Assembly (NCBI GenBank): GCA_018335675.1
Contig: JAGXRQ010000001.1
Coordinates: forward strand, 1 to 64,000
Source of the DNA: Bacteroidota bacterium
GTDB taxonomy: Bacteria > Bacteroidota > Bacteroidia > Bacteroidales > UBA7960
DNA length: 64,000 nt
Direction of reading: 5' to 3'
The notes under the pieces were generated by a model. It saw only the letters and a list, made by a program, of their open reading frames with translations. It was not told where the DNA came from and did no database searches. Shown piece after piece: positions 19,393 to 30,332 of this stretch (the first letter of the stretch is position 1; every line of letters starts with the position of its first letter). A program made the position numbers and the translations under genes.

Positions 19393-20103
19393 GTGGACAA
19401 AAAATCTATAGACTATATTTCATTGCCTAGTATAAAATTTTGGGCTGAGGATGACAGACCCAGAGAAAAACTGATTTCTAAATCTGCAAAAGCCCTATCC
19501 GACGCCGAATTAATTGCAATATTAATTGGTTCTGGAACTAGAAGTGAGTCGGCAGTTGATGTTGCAAAAAATATTCTGGCATCAGTAAATAATAATCTTC
19601 CCGAACTATCAAAGCTCGGAATAAATGAGCTTACTAGATTTAGAGGAATAGGCGATGTTAAAGCAATTTCTATTATTGCTGCACTTGAGTTAGGAAGAAG
19701 AAGAAGACTTAGTGAAGCATTGGAAAAACAAAAAATTCTTTGCAGTAGAGATGCTTTTGAAATTATGCAACCTATAACGGCAGACCTTTTGCGCGAAGAA
19801 TTCTGGATTATTTGTCTTGATATTAGAAATCAGATTGTCAAAAAACATTGTGTTAGTCAGGGAAGTGCTACAGGAACGGTGGTTGACCCAAAACAGATAT
19901 TTAAAATAGCAATTGATAATAATGCTCATACTATTATATTGAGTCATAACCACCCAAGTGGTGAAGTTAAACCAAGCCAATCGGATATTAATATTACAAG
20001 AAAATGTGTAGATGCCGGTAAATTTTTAGAATTGCACGTTGTCGATCACATCATTGTTACTCAGGATAAGTATTTCTCATTTGCCGATGAAGGCTTGTTA
20101 TAG
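19393..20103 (+). CDS. radC: RadC/JAMM domain protein
   Basis: HhH region and JAMM motif LSHNHPSGEVKPSQSDINIT. GTG start. Confidence 0.93.
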   Translation: MDKKSIDYISLPSIKFWAEDDRPREKLISKSAKALSDAELIAILIGSGTRSESAVDVAKNILASVNNNLPELSKLGINELTRFRGIGDVKAISIIAALELGRRRRLSEALEKQKILCSRDAFEIMQPITADLLREEFWIICLDIRNQIVKKHCVSQGSATGTVVDPKQIFKIAIDNNAHTIILSHNHPSGEVKPSQSDINITRKCVDAGKFLELHVVDHIIVTQDKYFSFADEGLL

Positions 20104-20239
20104 TTTATTTCATATAGAAGACTCAAATTTTGTAAACTATGTAAACTTAATAAATATTGTTCTTGTACTTTTTGCAAAATCATTTGGCATATTAGCAATA
20201 TATAGTATATATTTACACTTTCGGAAAGTGTAGCCACAT

Positions 20240-21571
20240 ATGATTCTTATTTATAGCCCTAAAATTACAAACCGCTTAAAATATGCCGCATCTTTACTAT
20301 TAGATGGTTTGTATGGGATTTCAGTTGAGATTACTGATAATCAAAACGACTTTCTGAACTTTAACGGACCAAAAATTAACTATTCGCAAACTCCTCTTAC
20401 ATCTGAAGAAATATTTATTTATTCTAATGGTTTGCTAAATCAAAAAGGAATTAAATTCTTTAAACCAGATGTGAAGTTTGTAAATAAAATCCCACTTACC
20501 TTTATCAGCTCTTCTAGTCATTGCAATTTTGGATTTGATCTTTTTGCTGCAAGTTTTTATTTTGTGTCTAGATATGAGGAATACTTACCCTATAAAGGTG
20601 ATGCCCACGGCCGCTTTGAAGCTGACCAAAGTCTTGCTTTTCAGAATGGATTTCTTGAAGTGCCAGTCGTAAATATTTATGCAGAATTGCTTTTAAAAGA
20701 AATTTCTAAAAAATATAAAATTGAAAAGCCTGTAATTTCTTGTTTCAAATTTTTGCCTACTTACGATATTGATAATGCTTATGCTTATAAAGGAAAGGGT
20801 TTTTTTAGGAGCTTTGCAGCATCAATAAACAATGTTTTTTCCTTAAATTTTGATGTTTTTTTTGAAAGACTAAACGTGCTAAGAGGAAATAAGCCAGATC
20901 CCTTTGATACTTTCGATTATCAAATAGAACTTCAGAAAAAGTATAATCTGAATCCTATTTATTTTTTTCTTGCAGGTGATTATGGCCCTTTTGATAAAAA
21001 TATTTATGTATTCAGCAGAAGCTTTGAGTCGCTTGTTAAGAAAACGGATGATTATGCTCTGATAAGCCTGCATCCGTCTTATGCAAGTTATAATAATCCC
21101 AAGCGATTATCAATGGAGTTAAGTCGATTTGCGAAAATTGCTAATCAGCCTATAACCCGATGCAGGCAGCATTTTATAAGGTTAAGCTTTCCTTTAACTT
21201 ATAAATTGCTTCTTGAAAATAATGTATATAATGATTATACAATGGGGTACGCTACTCATACCGGTTTTAGAGCGGGTATTTGTAGCCCTTATTACTTTTA
21301 CGATTTGGAAAGTGAGCAAATTACAAAACTAAAAATTCATCCATTTACTGCAATGGACATGACCCTTAATAAATATATGAAGCTTTCCGCTGAGGCTGCT
21401 GAAAAAAAATTAAGTGAATTGATTGACATAGTAAGAAGTGTAAAAGGAAATTTTATAAGTGTATGGCATAATGATTCGCTTTGTGAAAGAGGAATTTGGG
21501 CCGGATGGCGAAAAGTATATGAATCAATGGTCGCAAATGCTTCAATGAAAAGTAATGATAAAGTACATTAA
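20240..21571 (+). CDS. Polysaccharide deacetylase-like family protein
   Basis: FLPTYDIDNAYAYKGKG, ISLHPSYASYNNPKRLSMELSRF and FISVWHNDSLCERG resemble the Bacteroidetes deacetylase-like (NodB-fold) family. Confidence 0.7.
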   Translation: MILIYSPKITNRLKYAASLLLDGLYGISVEITDNQNDFLNFNGPKINYSQTPLTSEEIFIYSNGLLNQKGIKFFKPDVKFVNKIPLTFISSSSHCNFGFDLFAASFYFVSRYEEYLPYKGDAHGRFEADQSLAFQNGFLEVPVVNIYAELLLKEISKKYKIEKPVISCFKFLPTYDIDNAYAYKGKGFFRSFAASINNVFSLNFDVFFERLNVLRGNKPDPFDTFDYQIELQKKYNLNPIYFFLAGDYGPFDKNIYVFSRSFESLVKKTDDYALISLHPSYASYNNPKRLSMELSRFAKIANQPITRCRQHFIRLSFPLTYKLLLENNVYNDYTMGYATHTGFRAGICSPYYFYDLESEQITKLKIHPFTAMDMTLNKYMKLSAEAAEKKLSELIDIVRSVKGNFISVWHNDSLCERGIWAGWRKVYESMVANASMKSNDKVH

Positions 21572-22442
21572 GCAAAAAGATATCGATTATCGTAAATGGG
21601 ACGAGTGTGTTGACCAAAGTATCAATGGCTTAATATATGCTTATTCTTGGTATCTTGATATTGTTGCCGGCAAATGGGATGCTCTTGTTGAAGATGATTA
21701 CAAAAGAGTTATGCCATTGCCTTTTAAAAATGTTAGCATAATACATAAAGCTTTTCAACCATTCTTTGCTCAGCAACTTGGAGTTTTTTCTCGAGATCTG
21801 CCGGATGAGAATGATATTAAGAGATTTTTAGAGGCTATTCCGAAAAAATTTATTTTTATAGATATTGCATTAAATCAATACAACCATTACACAGAGAGTA
21901 GTTTTAAAAAGTCGTACAGAAAGACTTTCCTTCTCGATCTTATAATGCCTTATGAAATTATTAGAAGTGGATATAAAAAGAACCATGAAAGAAATGTGAA
22001 AAAGGCAGAGAGAAGTGAGCTGTTTTATAGGGAAGATTCAAATCCTGACGATGTTATATTAGCATATAGGAATAGCAAAGGAAAACAATATCCGAATATT
22101 ACGGAAGAACACTATAAAGATTTAAAAAGGCTTATTTTTGAATGCGTAAATAAAGGAATAGCACAAACAATTAAAGCATATGACAAGAATAATAACTTTT
22201 GTTCCGGGGTGGTTTTTTTCATACATGGGAAAAGAATAATTTTAATTTTTTCAGGGGCAACTGAACAGTCGAAAGAAAATGGTGCAATGTTTGGCATTAT
22301 TGACTATATCATAAAGAAGCATCAACAGCAGGAATTGGTTTTAGATTTTGAAGGAAGTATGGATGAAAATATTGCTCGTTTTTATAGTGGTTTTGGAGCA
22401 AAAGAATGTTTATTTTTACAAGTCAAAAAAGCATTAATATAA
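21555..22442 (+). CDS. GNAT/FemAB-like acyltransferase
   Basis: YRKWDECVDQSINGLIYAYSWYLD...; C-terminal LDFEGSMDENIARFYSGFGA. Overlaps the upstream gene by 17 bp. Confidence 0.7.
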   Translation: MIKYIKQKDIDYRKWDECVDQSINGLIYAYSWYLDIVAGKWDALVEDDYKRVMPLPFKNVSIIHKAFQPFFAQQLGVFSRDLPDENDIKRFLEAIPKKFIFIDIALNQYNHYTESSFKKSYRKTFLLDLIMPYEIIRSGYKKNHERNVKKAERSELFYREDSNPDDVILAYRNSKGKQYPNITEEHYKDLKRLIFECVNKGIAQTIKAYDKNNNFCSGVVFFIHGKRIILIFSGATEQSKENGAMFGIIDYIIKKHQQQELVLDFEGSMDENIARFYSGFGAKECLFLQVKKALI

Positions 22443-22470
22443 AACTCATCACCAACTAAAAAAGAAAACT

Positions 22471-23118
22471 ATGATTAATGTTCTGGGCAAAAAGAATTCA
22501 ATTCTTAATCATTATATTAGAGAAGTAAGAGATGTAAACATCCAGCAAGATAGCATGAGGTTTAGAAGAAATATGGAAAGAATGGGTGAAATATTTGCAT
22601 ACGAAATAAGCAAGGTGCTTGAATATAAGAATACTGAAACAACTACTCCTTTGGGAACGGCAGAGTGCAGCATTTTAAAAGAGCAGCCGGTTATTGCAAC
22701 TATTCTTAGAGCCGGACTTCCTTTACATCAAGGTATTCTAAATGTTTTTGACAATGCCCAAAACGCTTTTATCTCAGCTTATAGGAAACATCACAAAGAC
22801 AATAAGTTTACGATTCAGGTTGAATATGCTTCTTGCCCACCATTAGATGATAAAATATTAATTCTTTCAGACCCCATGCTAGCAACAGGTGCGTCAATGG
22901 TTCTGACATTCAAGGAATTACTAGGAAAGGGACGGCCAAAACATACTCATATAGTTGCAGTGCTTGCCTCTGTTCAGGGACTAGAATACCTTAAAAAAAA
23001 CTTACCAACAAAGGATTATACTATTTGGCTAGGAGTTGTGGATGATGAACTTACTGCGAAAGCATATATAGTCCCGGGCTTGGGAGATGCCGGAGATCTG
23101 GCTTTTGGCATTAAATAG
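22471..23118 (+). CDS. upp: Uracil phosphoribosyltransferase
   Basis: [15 protein letters not shown] and [17 protein letters not shown] motif; [13 protein letters not shown]-terminus. Confidence 0.95.
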   Translation: MINVLGKKNSILNHYIREVRDVNIQQDSMRFRRNMERMGEIFAYEISKVLEYKNTETTTPLGTAECSILKEQPVIATILRAGLPLHQGILNVFDNAQNAFISAYRKHHKDNKFTIQVEYASCPPLDDKILILSDPMLATGASMVLTFKELLGKGRPKHTHIVAVLASVQGLEYLKKNLPTKDYTIWLGVVDDELTAKAYIVPGLGDAGDLAFGIK

Positions 23119-23131
23119 AAGGCAATTACTG

Positions 23132-24379
23132 ATGCAAAAATCAATTACAATTGAAAACATTAAGATATCAATGATATCAATACGAAGCCACATGCTTCGT
23201 ACAATGCTGACAATTCTAATTATTGCATTTGGGATAATGGCCCTAGTGGGTATTCTAACCGCTATTGAGTCGATAAAAGGCTCTATTACTGAAAACTTTT
23301 CACGACTTGGGGCTAATAGCTTCTCTATCCGGAGCAGAGGGATGCAAGTACAGATGGGCGGCTCAAGCACAAGGCCGGAATCTTTTAGAAATATAAGTCT
23401 TCTTGAAGCCACTCAATTTAAAGAAAGATTTGAATTCCCTGGGCATGTCTCCATCTCAGCAAGAGGAGGGGGAATGGCTGTTGTTAGATACCAATCTCAA
23501 GAAACAAATCCCAATATAGCTATAATAGGTAGCGATGAAAACTACATGGTTACTGCCGGATACGAACTTGATAAAGGACGTAACTTTTCGGAAAAAGAAC
23601 TTCAGTATGGTGAAAATGTTGCTATTATTGGAGCAAAGCTTTATTCGCAATTATTTAAAAATGAAAATATTGATCCTATTAATAAATTCATTCATGTTGG
23701 CAAAATAAGATTGCAACTTATTGGAGTAATGAAGGAAAAAGGTAGTAGCATGGGCTTTTCTGGAGATCAAGATTTGATAGTTCCACTGCAAACCTTACGT
23801 AAATACGTTAATTATCCGATTACAAATTATGGAATTAATGTGAGTACAAATAATGTCCAGGATTTAGAAACCGCAATCAGTGAGGCAACAGGATTATTCC
23901 GAGTGATAAGGAAAGTACCAGCAAGCGAAAAAAATAATTTTGATATTTCAAGAAGTGATAATATTGCTCAGATGCTAATTGAAAACCTTGCCTTGGTTAC
24001 TATGGCAGCGGCCGTAATTGGAATTATAACCCTTATAGGTGCAGCTATCGGCCTAATGAATATAATGATGGTTTCTGTTACAGAACGAACTCAGGAAATT
24101 GGCATAAGGAAAGCTTTGGGAGCAACTAGAAGAAGAATAAGGCAGCAATTTCTTGTTGAAGCTATAATAATATGCCAATTAGGAGGATTGTTAGGAATTG
24201 TAGCCGGAATTTTAGTCGGAAATCTAATTTCATTATTAGTAGATAGCCCATTTATCATTCCCTGGAAGTGGATATTAACAGGTGTTGTTTTGTGTTTTGC
24301 AGTTGGATTAATCGCCGGATTATACCCTGCAATGAAGGCTGCTAAGCTTGACCCTATCGAATCTTTAAGATATGAATGA
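23132..24379 (+). CDS. ABC transporter permease (MacB/FtsX type)
   Basis: [61 protein letters not shown]. Start set at MQKSIT after the upp stop. Confidence 0.92.
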   Translation: MQKSITIENIKISMISIRSHMLRTMLTILIIAFGIMALVGILTAIESIKGSITENFSRLGANSFSIRSRGMQVQMGGSSTRPESFRNISLLEATQFKERFEFPGHVSISARGGGMAVVRYQSQETNPNIAIIGSDENYMVTAGYELDKGRNFSEKELQYGENVAIIGAKLYSQLFKNENIDPINKFIHVGKIRLQLIGVMKEKGSSMGFSGDQDLIVPLQTLRKYVNYPITNYGINVSTNNVQDLETAISEATGLFRVIRKVPASEKNNFDISRSDNIAQMLIENLALVTMAAAVIGIITLIGAAIGLMNIMMVSVTERTQEIGIRKALGATRRRIRQQFLVEAIIICQLGGLLGIVAGILVGNLISLLVDSPFIIPWKWILTGVVLCFAVGLIAGLYPAMKAAKLDPIESLRYE

Positions 24380-24498
24380 CATTTTCATAGATTAAATGTG
24401 TAGATATGATTTTTTTTTGAAACGTTTTTTGTTTAAAATGCTTACATTTGTCTGTTAAAGTTCGATTTAACTCTGTTGAATCATCTAATAATATTATC

Positions 24499-25143
24499 AT
24501 GAAGAAAATTAATGTATTGGTTGTTGATGACCATGACTTAATCTGTATGGCTGTAAAACAGCTATTTTCCAAAGAGCCTGATATCGTTTTGGCTGGTTTT
24601 GCCAGAACAGGCAAAGAATCACTAGACCTTTTCAGTCAACTTAGTCCCGAGATTGTAATTATTGATATTGCTCTGCCCGACATGGATGGAATTGAATTAA
24701 TGGTTTCTATGCTTAAGAAAAAGCCTAAAACTAAAATTATTTTACACTCCTCTATTACAGATAGCGAAACTATTGTTAAAGGGTTTGAAGCCGGCGCTAT
24801 GGGATATGTTCCCAAAAACTTTAAGCCTAAGCAATTAATTGAAGCCATTCATTCAGTCAATAAGGGTGAACATTATAGCAAAGGGATAGTATCAGACGCT
24901 TTAATTGATAATTATCTAAAAAACAAAAGCAAGAACAGCAATGGAGTAAGGCTTACAGCTAGGGAAAAAGAAATATTAGTTGCCTTAACTAAGGGACTTA
25001 CAAATCAGCAAATTGCTGAGCACTTCAAAATTAGTGTTAGAACTGTTGAAGCTCATAAAGCCAATATTATGAAAAAGCTTAAGCTTTTTAGCACCGCTGA
25101 GCTCGTTATTTATGCAATTAAGCATAATATTGTTACAATATAA
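24499..25143 (+). CDS. NarL/FixJ-type response regulator
   Basis: VLVVDDHD, IDIALPDMDGIEL receiver; LTAREKEILVALTKGLTNQQIAEHFKISVRTVEAHKANIMKKL LuxR HTH. Start at MKKINVL. Confidence 0.93.
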   Translation: MKKINVLVVDDHDLICMAVKQLFSKEPDIVLAGFARTGKESLDLFSQLSPEIVIIDIALPDMDGIELMVSMLKKKPKTKIILHSSITDSETIVKGFEAGAMGYVPKNFKPKQLIEAIHSVNKGEHYSKGIVSDALIDNYLKNKSKNSNGVRLTAREKEILVALTKGLTNQQIAEHFKISVRTVEAHKANIMKKLKLFSTAELVIYAIKHNIVTI

Positions 25144-25166
25144 ATTTTCTTTTTTACAACTTTTTT

Positions 25167-26342
25167 ATGCTTGAATATTTTAAAACGTTTAGTGTTTTAG
25201 CCACAATGTGTGCTTGTCTTTTTTGGGCTGTTGCATTGTTTTTTAAGTATTATAAAAAATTCACTTCTCATACATATGTTCTACTATTATTATCAGTTGC
25301 GTCTTTTGTGTATCTTATGGTATATGCCAAATTTCACGAACATTTTGGATTTTACTCATACCTTTTCCCAATACAATCCTTCGCTGTTTTATGCTTGTGG
25401 CCTCTGTTTTATTTGTTTGTACATGCATTAACCAAGAATTCTCCAGATTTTAAGCTTAGCTACTTGCTGCATTTTGTTTTTCCATTATTAATGGGAATTA
25501 CTATGTTTGTTTTGTTGTACTTCTGGATGGATAAAGATGAAATGTGTCAGTTTATTAGCCGTCATATCTATGGTGATTATATTGAAGGAGTTAAGTTTAA
25601 AGTTGGTTGGTATATTTACAGTATCGGAAAGGTTGCATACTTGATAACAAGTGCCATTTATACTTGGTTTATTTATCAAGATTATAAAAATCACATAAAA
25701 AACAGCAAGGATTTATTCTCAAATGAAAATAGTTCTGATATTAAATGGGTTAAATCTGTTGTGATTTTATATCTGTTTCTTTTCTGCTTCCACGTTATAA
25801 TTCAAGTTTTTAGCAATGAATATGTTGCCAGTCACCCTTTATTAATAGGTGTTTCATATTTTATATTTGCGGTTTTCTTTTTTGCATTGGGTTATTTTAG
25901 CTTCACTCAAAAGCAATTATATGAGCCATTTTCTGAAGTGTATGAAGACGAAGAATCTAAATCAAACATTGTTTCATCTGATGAAATTAAGAATTATCTT
26001 ATTAGACAAAAACCATATCTAAATCCGGATTATAGCCTGTATGATTTGTGTTTGCATTTTAATACTAACCGCACTTATCTGTCTCAGCTAATTAATAAAG
26101 ATTTTTCGGTTAATTTCAGAACTATGATAAATACTTACAGGCTTAGTGAAGCAAAAGCTTTATTATATGCAGAAATTAAAAAAAATACTTATGTGTCTCT
26201 TGAATATGTGGCAGCAAAATCTGGGTTTAATTCATATAGTACTTTCTCAAGAGTCTTTAAGCAAATCGAGGGAATCAGCCCTCAAGAGTATAAAGAAATT
26301 ATAGCTAAAAAAATAAGTAATGATAGTAGCACAGTAGATTAA
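25167..26342 (+). CDS. Membrane-bound AraC-type transcriptional regulator
   Basis: Seven-or-so TM N-terminus; C-terminal YVAAKSGFNSYSTFSRVFKQIEGISPQEYKE AraC HTH. Confidence 0.88.
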   Translation: MLEYFKTFSVLATMCACLFWAVALFFKYYKKFTSHTYVLLLLSVASFVYLMVYAKFHEHFGFYSYLFPIQSFAVLCLWPLFYLFVHALTKNSPDFKLSYLLHFVFPLLMGITMFVLLYFWMDKDEMCQFISRHIYGDYIEGVKFKVGWYIYSIGKVAYLITSAIYTWFIYQDYKNHIKNSKDLFSNENSSDIKWVKSVVILYLFLFCFHVIIQVFSNEYVASHPLLIGVSYFIFAVFFFALGYFSFTQKQLYEPFSEVYEDEESKSNIVSSDEIKNYLIRQKPYLNPDYSLYDLCLHFNTNRTYLSQLINKDFSVNFRTMINTYRLSEAKALLYAEIKKNTYVSLEYVAAKSGFNSYSTFSRVFKQIEGISPQEYKEIIAKKISNDSSTVD

Positions 26343-26380
26343 AAAAAAAGAGGCTTCCAATCTGGAAGCCTCTTTTTTTT
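26341..26380. terminator. Bidirectional hairpin terminator
   Basis: AAAAAAAAAGAGGCTTCCA-ATC-TGGAAGCCTCTTTTTTTT between convergent genes. Confidence 0.88.
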
Positions 26381-26392
26381 AACTTGCTTTTT

Positions 26393-29029
26393 TTATTGTT
26401 TAATAAACTTCCTAACTATCGGCTCTTTTTCTTCATCTAAGTATATAAAGTAAACTCCTTTATTTAGCGAACTGATGTCTATTGTAGTGCCTGATTCATC
26501 TACCATTTCCTGATAAACCAACATGCCAATTATATTGTAGATTTTTAATGTAACATTACCTTGTATTCCATTAAGATCTACAGTAATTCTATCTGTTGCA
26601 GGGTTAGGATAAATTGTATAAGGTGATACAGGATTTTCATCCAGTTGTTTTGCAAATAGAATATTAACATCATTCATTGCAATTCTTTGGTCGGTTATTT
26701 CATCCTTGCTTGAAGCAATATTTACGATGTAGTCTTCAACCTCTCCGTATGCAAATGATTCACAAGCCGTTTGCGCAGCATTGTATTTCATACTTACGCG
26801 CATTCTGGTTTGACCAAGCTGAGCTGTAGATGGGATAGTAACATTTGCTGTTAAAGTTCCAGAGCTTGATGATGAACCATTTACAACTCTTTCTGTATCT
26901 TCGAAAGTGCCATTCTTGTTAAAGTCAATCCAAATAGCCCAAAATTCTGTATATGCTGTGCTTTGGAATCCTGCACTAAAATATATAGGTACAGTTGTGC
27001 CTCTTACTACTGACCCTGTTTGGCTGGTGATATAAATATAACCATTATCATTTCCTGAAGTACGATTTATTCCAGCAAATTGAACTAAATCTATCCATTC
27101 GTAAGTTGCATTGTTTCCTTTAGATGCGCAATAAGTAACAGTTGCGGCTAGAGTTGTAAAGCTAATTTGACTTCCATATGCTGTTCCTGCAGAGTTTGTT
27201 GCATAAGCTCTAACATAATATGTTGTGCTTGCTGCAAGTCCGCTCATATTTGCAGTAAATATTCCTGTTCCTGAGCCACTTACTACTTTGCTGTTAGCTA
27301 TTGTGGGGTTTTGCGTTGTTGCAAAAACAATTCCTCTTTCTGTAACTGTTGCACCACCTGTAGCTGTCACATTACCGCCACTTGTAGCTGAATTAGAAGT
27401 AATGTTAGATGCTGCAGTTGTACTTACAGTAGGAACAGTAACTGTTGAACCACCTCCCATGAATGCAAATGAAACAGTTTTGTTTGTTGCATTGCGTGTA
27501 ATATTTGTTATAGGTCTTGCAGTATTTGCTCCTGCCCAAGATTTGCTGTGTGGGGTTGTAGTGTCTGTAAATGATGTTTTATTTGCAGAGCCAGGATAAG
27601 GACAGCCGGCTGAATTAATGCTACCATAAGATGATGGTGTACTACTTGGATTTGTAGTTGCACTTGCACATTTTGGATACATGCGTTGAGGATGCGTTGT
27701 GTTAACAGTGTTTGAAGCTGCAGATGTCATAACTCCACTGTGAACATGGTAAATCAGCATGCCGCTGCCGGGTAAATATGCATCAAATTTATGCTTTTCT
27801 CTATTTTCAAGTAAGAAATACTCTCCGCTTGTTGCAGTATTTATTCTGAAGAAACTTTTATTTTCTGCTGAGTTTAAAACTGTAACGTCTGCTGCTGAGG
27901 ATAAAGTTGTAGCAGTTGCCCAGTTATATATGTATATTTTTGTAAATGCGTTGTGATGCGCAGGAGTTAAGCCGCTATTATTCCAGCTTCCACCAGCCAT
28001 CATATCCCAATTGCCGGTTCCTTCAAATTGTCCACCAGTTCCGTAATTTGTGTCATAATAGTCAGGCGCGCCTAAGGTATGGCCAAATTCATGACAAATA
28101 ACACCAATTGATGTAAGTGTTGTGCCTGAATTGCCTCTTAATTCTGCAGAGCAAGAATAGCTTGAGATTTGTTTTCCATCAAGTGTAATTGTTGAAATAT
28201 TCCATGCGTGTGCCCAAATACAGTTTGTTCCACCACCGGCTTCTTCTCCATATCCAGCATATATAATATATACTGCATCAACTTTTCCATCATTGTCATT
28301 GTCGTAATCTGCATAATTTGCTTGAGAATCCGCAAGTTTTACAGCTTCTGTTACAAGCTCTCTTGGCCTTACATCGTTACCGTAAGAATCGTTTGCTCCA
28401 TAATATGACATATTCTGACTAGCGGTAAAAGGTCCAAATACATCTACAGTAAGGTTAAACTGTCCATATGAATTTTCTAAGTAATAATCTTTTACACTTC
28501 CGGTTGCTCCTCCTGTTGTGTAACCAACTTGATTGAATAAGTTAACAAACTCAGTTCTTGTTTTGGTAAATGCTTTGTCTTTAAATCCAACTAGAATGCA
28601 AACGAGTTTGCGAGATCCTGAAGTTGGAAATGCTTTTGATTGCACATCATTAATTTCCCAAATGACTTTCATATGCATAACCTGCTCTTGGCTGTAATGT
28701 AGCCCTTTCGAGGTGTTTTGCAGAAATGATTTTGTTGATGTGTCGCGATGCGATTCTTGAGTAACTTTTATGCCGGAAAGAATAAGATCTCCGAAGTCAT
28801 TTTGGTAAGCGTATTCATAAAATCCGTCACGGTTAGCCAAAATGGTATAACCATCAATTGTTTCAGCCCATTTAACTTTTTCGTCTCCTTTTAATATAAT
28901 TGAAATAATACTTCCATCAGGTTGTTTAAACTCGATTGGATTAGGATAGGCAGGAGCAGAATAGCTCACTTGAACATACGCTGTTAACATAAATACAGCA
29001 CAAACAATAATAGAGTAAAGTTTTTTCAT
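26393..29029 (-). CDS. Secreted M6-family metalloprotease with FN3-like and GEVEDY regions and T9SS type A sorting domain
   Basis: Signal peptide; zinc motif ICHEFGHTLGAPDYYD; AYGEVEDYIVNI; C-terminal IYPNPATDRITVDLNGIQGNVTLKIYNIIGMLVYQE...IVRKFIKQ. Confidence 0.92.
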   Translation of the reverse strand: MKKLYSIIVCAVFMLTAYVQVSYSAPAYPNPIEFKQPDGSIISIILKGDEKVKWAETIDGYTILANRDGFYEYAYQNDFGDLILSGIKVTQESHRDTSTKSFLQNTSKGLHYSQEQVMHMKVIWEINDVQSKAFPTSGSRKLVCILVGFKDKAFTKTRTEFVNLFNQVGYTTGGATGSVKDYYLENSYGQFNLTVDVFGPFTASQNMSYYGANDSYGNDVRPRELVTEAVKLADSQANYADYDNDNDGKVDAVYIIYAGYGEEAGGGTNCIWAHAWNISTITLDGKQISSYSCSAELRGNSGTTLTSIGVICHEFGHTLGAPDYYDTNYGTGGQFEGTGNWDMMAGGSWNNSGLTPAHHNAFTKIYIYNWATATTLSSAADVTVLNSAENKSFFRINTATSGEYFLLENREKHKFDAYLPGSGMLIYHVHSGVMTSAASNTVNTTHPQRMYPKCASATTNPSSTPSSYGSINSAGCPYPGSANKTSFTDTTTPHSKSWAGANTARPITNITRNATNKTVSFAFMGGGSTVTVPTVSTTAASNITSNSATSGGNVTATGGATVTERGIVFATTQNPTIANSKVVSGSGTGIFTANMSGLAASTTYYVRAYATNSAGTAYGSQISFTTLAATVTYCASKGNNATYEWIDLVQFAGINRTSGNDNGYIYITSQTGSVVRGTTVPIYFSAGFQSTAYTEFWAIWIDFNKNGTFEDTERVVNGSSSSSGTLTANVTIPSTAQLGQTRMRVSMKYNAAQTACESFAYGEVEDYIVNIASSKDEITDQRIAMNDVNILFAKQLDENPVSPYTIYPNPATDRITVDLNGIQGNVTLKIYNIIGMLVYQEMVDESGTTIDISSLNKGVYFIYLDEEKEPIVRKFIKQ

Positions 29030-29582
29030 AAGTGATTTGAATTTGGTTTTGGTTAATAATAAAAAAATTGGTTGATTGGTTCTTTTTGGAAAAAACTGGA
29101 AATACTGAAGGGAAGGTAGGCTTTGGTGATTTCCCCATTTGAGATTTAGTATTTATTTTTTCCGAGTAATTCATCTTAGGTGATTTTCAGTATTTTAAGC
29201 ATTGCACGTAAAATTAAATCAGTGTTTTACTTATGTCAAGTGTTTTGAAAAATATTTTATGTCGCTAAAAATAAATGTTTTAGCAATTCAAATAGAGCAT
29301 AAAGCAGCCAAGATGATTGTCGATATGGTTTTGTGGTTTGCGATGAATTTTAAAACAAATGTTAAAACTTTTCCTGAATTGCTGTTTTGGAGAAATCTTT
29401 TTGTAATAATTTTGAAATAATCTCGCGAAAGAGCTATTTGGTAAGGGTTTTGGCGATTTTATTCTTTGAGGTAGTCGTATCCAATAGGTTTTGGCATCTC
29501 TATAGCAATAAAAAATGTTATTTTCTTTTTTCTGTTAATCGCGTTTAATATCTTTACGACAAATAAAAAAAATTATTTACGG

Positions 29583-30332
29583 ATGAAAAAATATACATAT
29601 ATACTAATGACCTTCGCATTTATTGCGGCTGTAGCTTTAGTTACAAAAACTTACTTTTCCGGAATAGGGAAAACCAATGAATCTAATAAATCTAATATAG
29701 CAATGAATATTTCACCTGATGAAATGAAAATTGGCTCAGTAATAAAATTGCCTAATCCTAATCTTGACGGTAATGTGAGCCTCGAAAAGGCAATGACGCT
29801 CAGGCGCTCAATAAGATCTTACAAAGATATTCCTATGAATATTTCAGAAGTATCGCAATTATTATGGTCTGCACAAGGAATCACCAATGAGCGTGGTTTT
29901 AGAACAGCTCCTTCTGCTGGTGCAACTTTCCCTCTTGAGACATATATTGTGGTGAATAATGTAACGGAATTGAAAAAGGGTATTTATTATTACCAAGCAG
30001 CACAGAATGAATTAGAAATGATATCCGACACGGATATATCAATAGACCTTATGAAAGCATGCCTTAGCCAGTCTATGATAGTTGATGGTGCTGTGGTTAT
30101 TGTTTTTGCCGCTATTTTTGAAAGGACTACGGCAAGATACGGTGAAAGAGGCATTAGATATGTATATAATGAAATTGGCCATGCATCACAAAATGTACAT
30201 CTGCAGGCTGCAGCTTTAGACTTAGGAACTGTTGTTATTGGTGCATATAGAGACGATGAAGTTGAAGCTATCCTTAATCTTGGAGATGATAAAAAAGTCC
30301 TTTATCTAATGCCCGTTGGTAAGTTGAATTAA
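29583..30332 (+). CDS. Membrane-anchored or exported SagB/ThcOx-like nitroreductase-fold protein
   Basis: N-terminal hydrophobic segment; LRRSIRSYKDIPMNISEVSQLLWSAQGI, RTAPSAGATFPLETYIVV, GERGIRYVYNEIGHASQNVHLQAAALDLGTVVIGAY. Confidence 0.85.
   Translation: MKKYTYILMTFAFIAAVALVTKTYFSGIGKTNESNKSNIAMNISPDEMKIGSVIKLPNPNLDGNVSLEKAMTLRRSIRSYKDIPMNISEVSQLLWSAQGITNERGFRTAPSAGATFPLETYIVVNNVTELKKGIYYYQAAQNELEMISDTDISIDLMKACLSQSMIVDGAVVIVFAAIFERTTARYGERGIRYVYNEIGHASQNVHLQAAALDLGTVVIGAYRDDEVEAILNLGDDKKVLYLMPVGKLN

Noticed and set aside
27225-27599. 124-aa ORF on + strand inside the M6 protease gene (and similar antisense ORFs at 1133..1684, 35159..35485, 45455..45868, 55199..55771, 55962..56519, 60678..61073)
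   Set aside because: Each lies antisense to a well-supported gene, has biased composition and no recognisable domain.
29202-29420. 72-aa ORF in the intergenic region before the SagB-like gene
   Set aside because: No domain and no clear ribosome-binding context; AT-rich chance ORF is likely.
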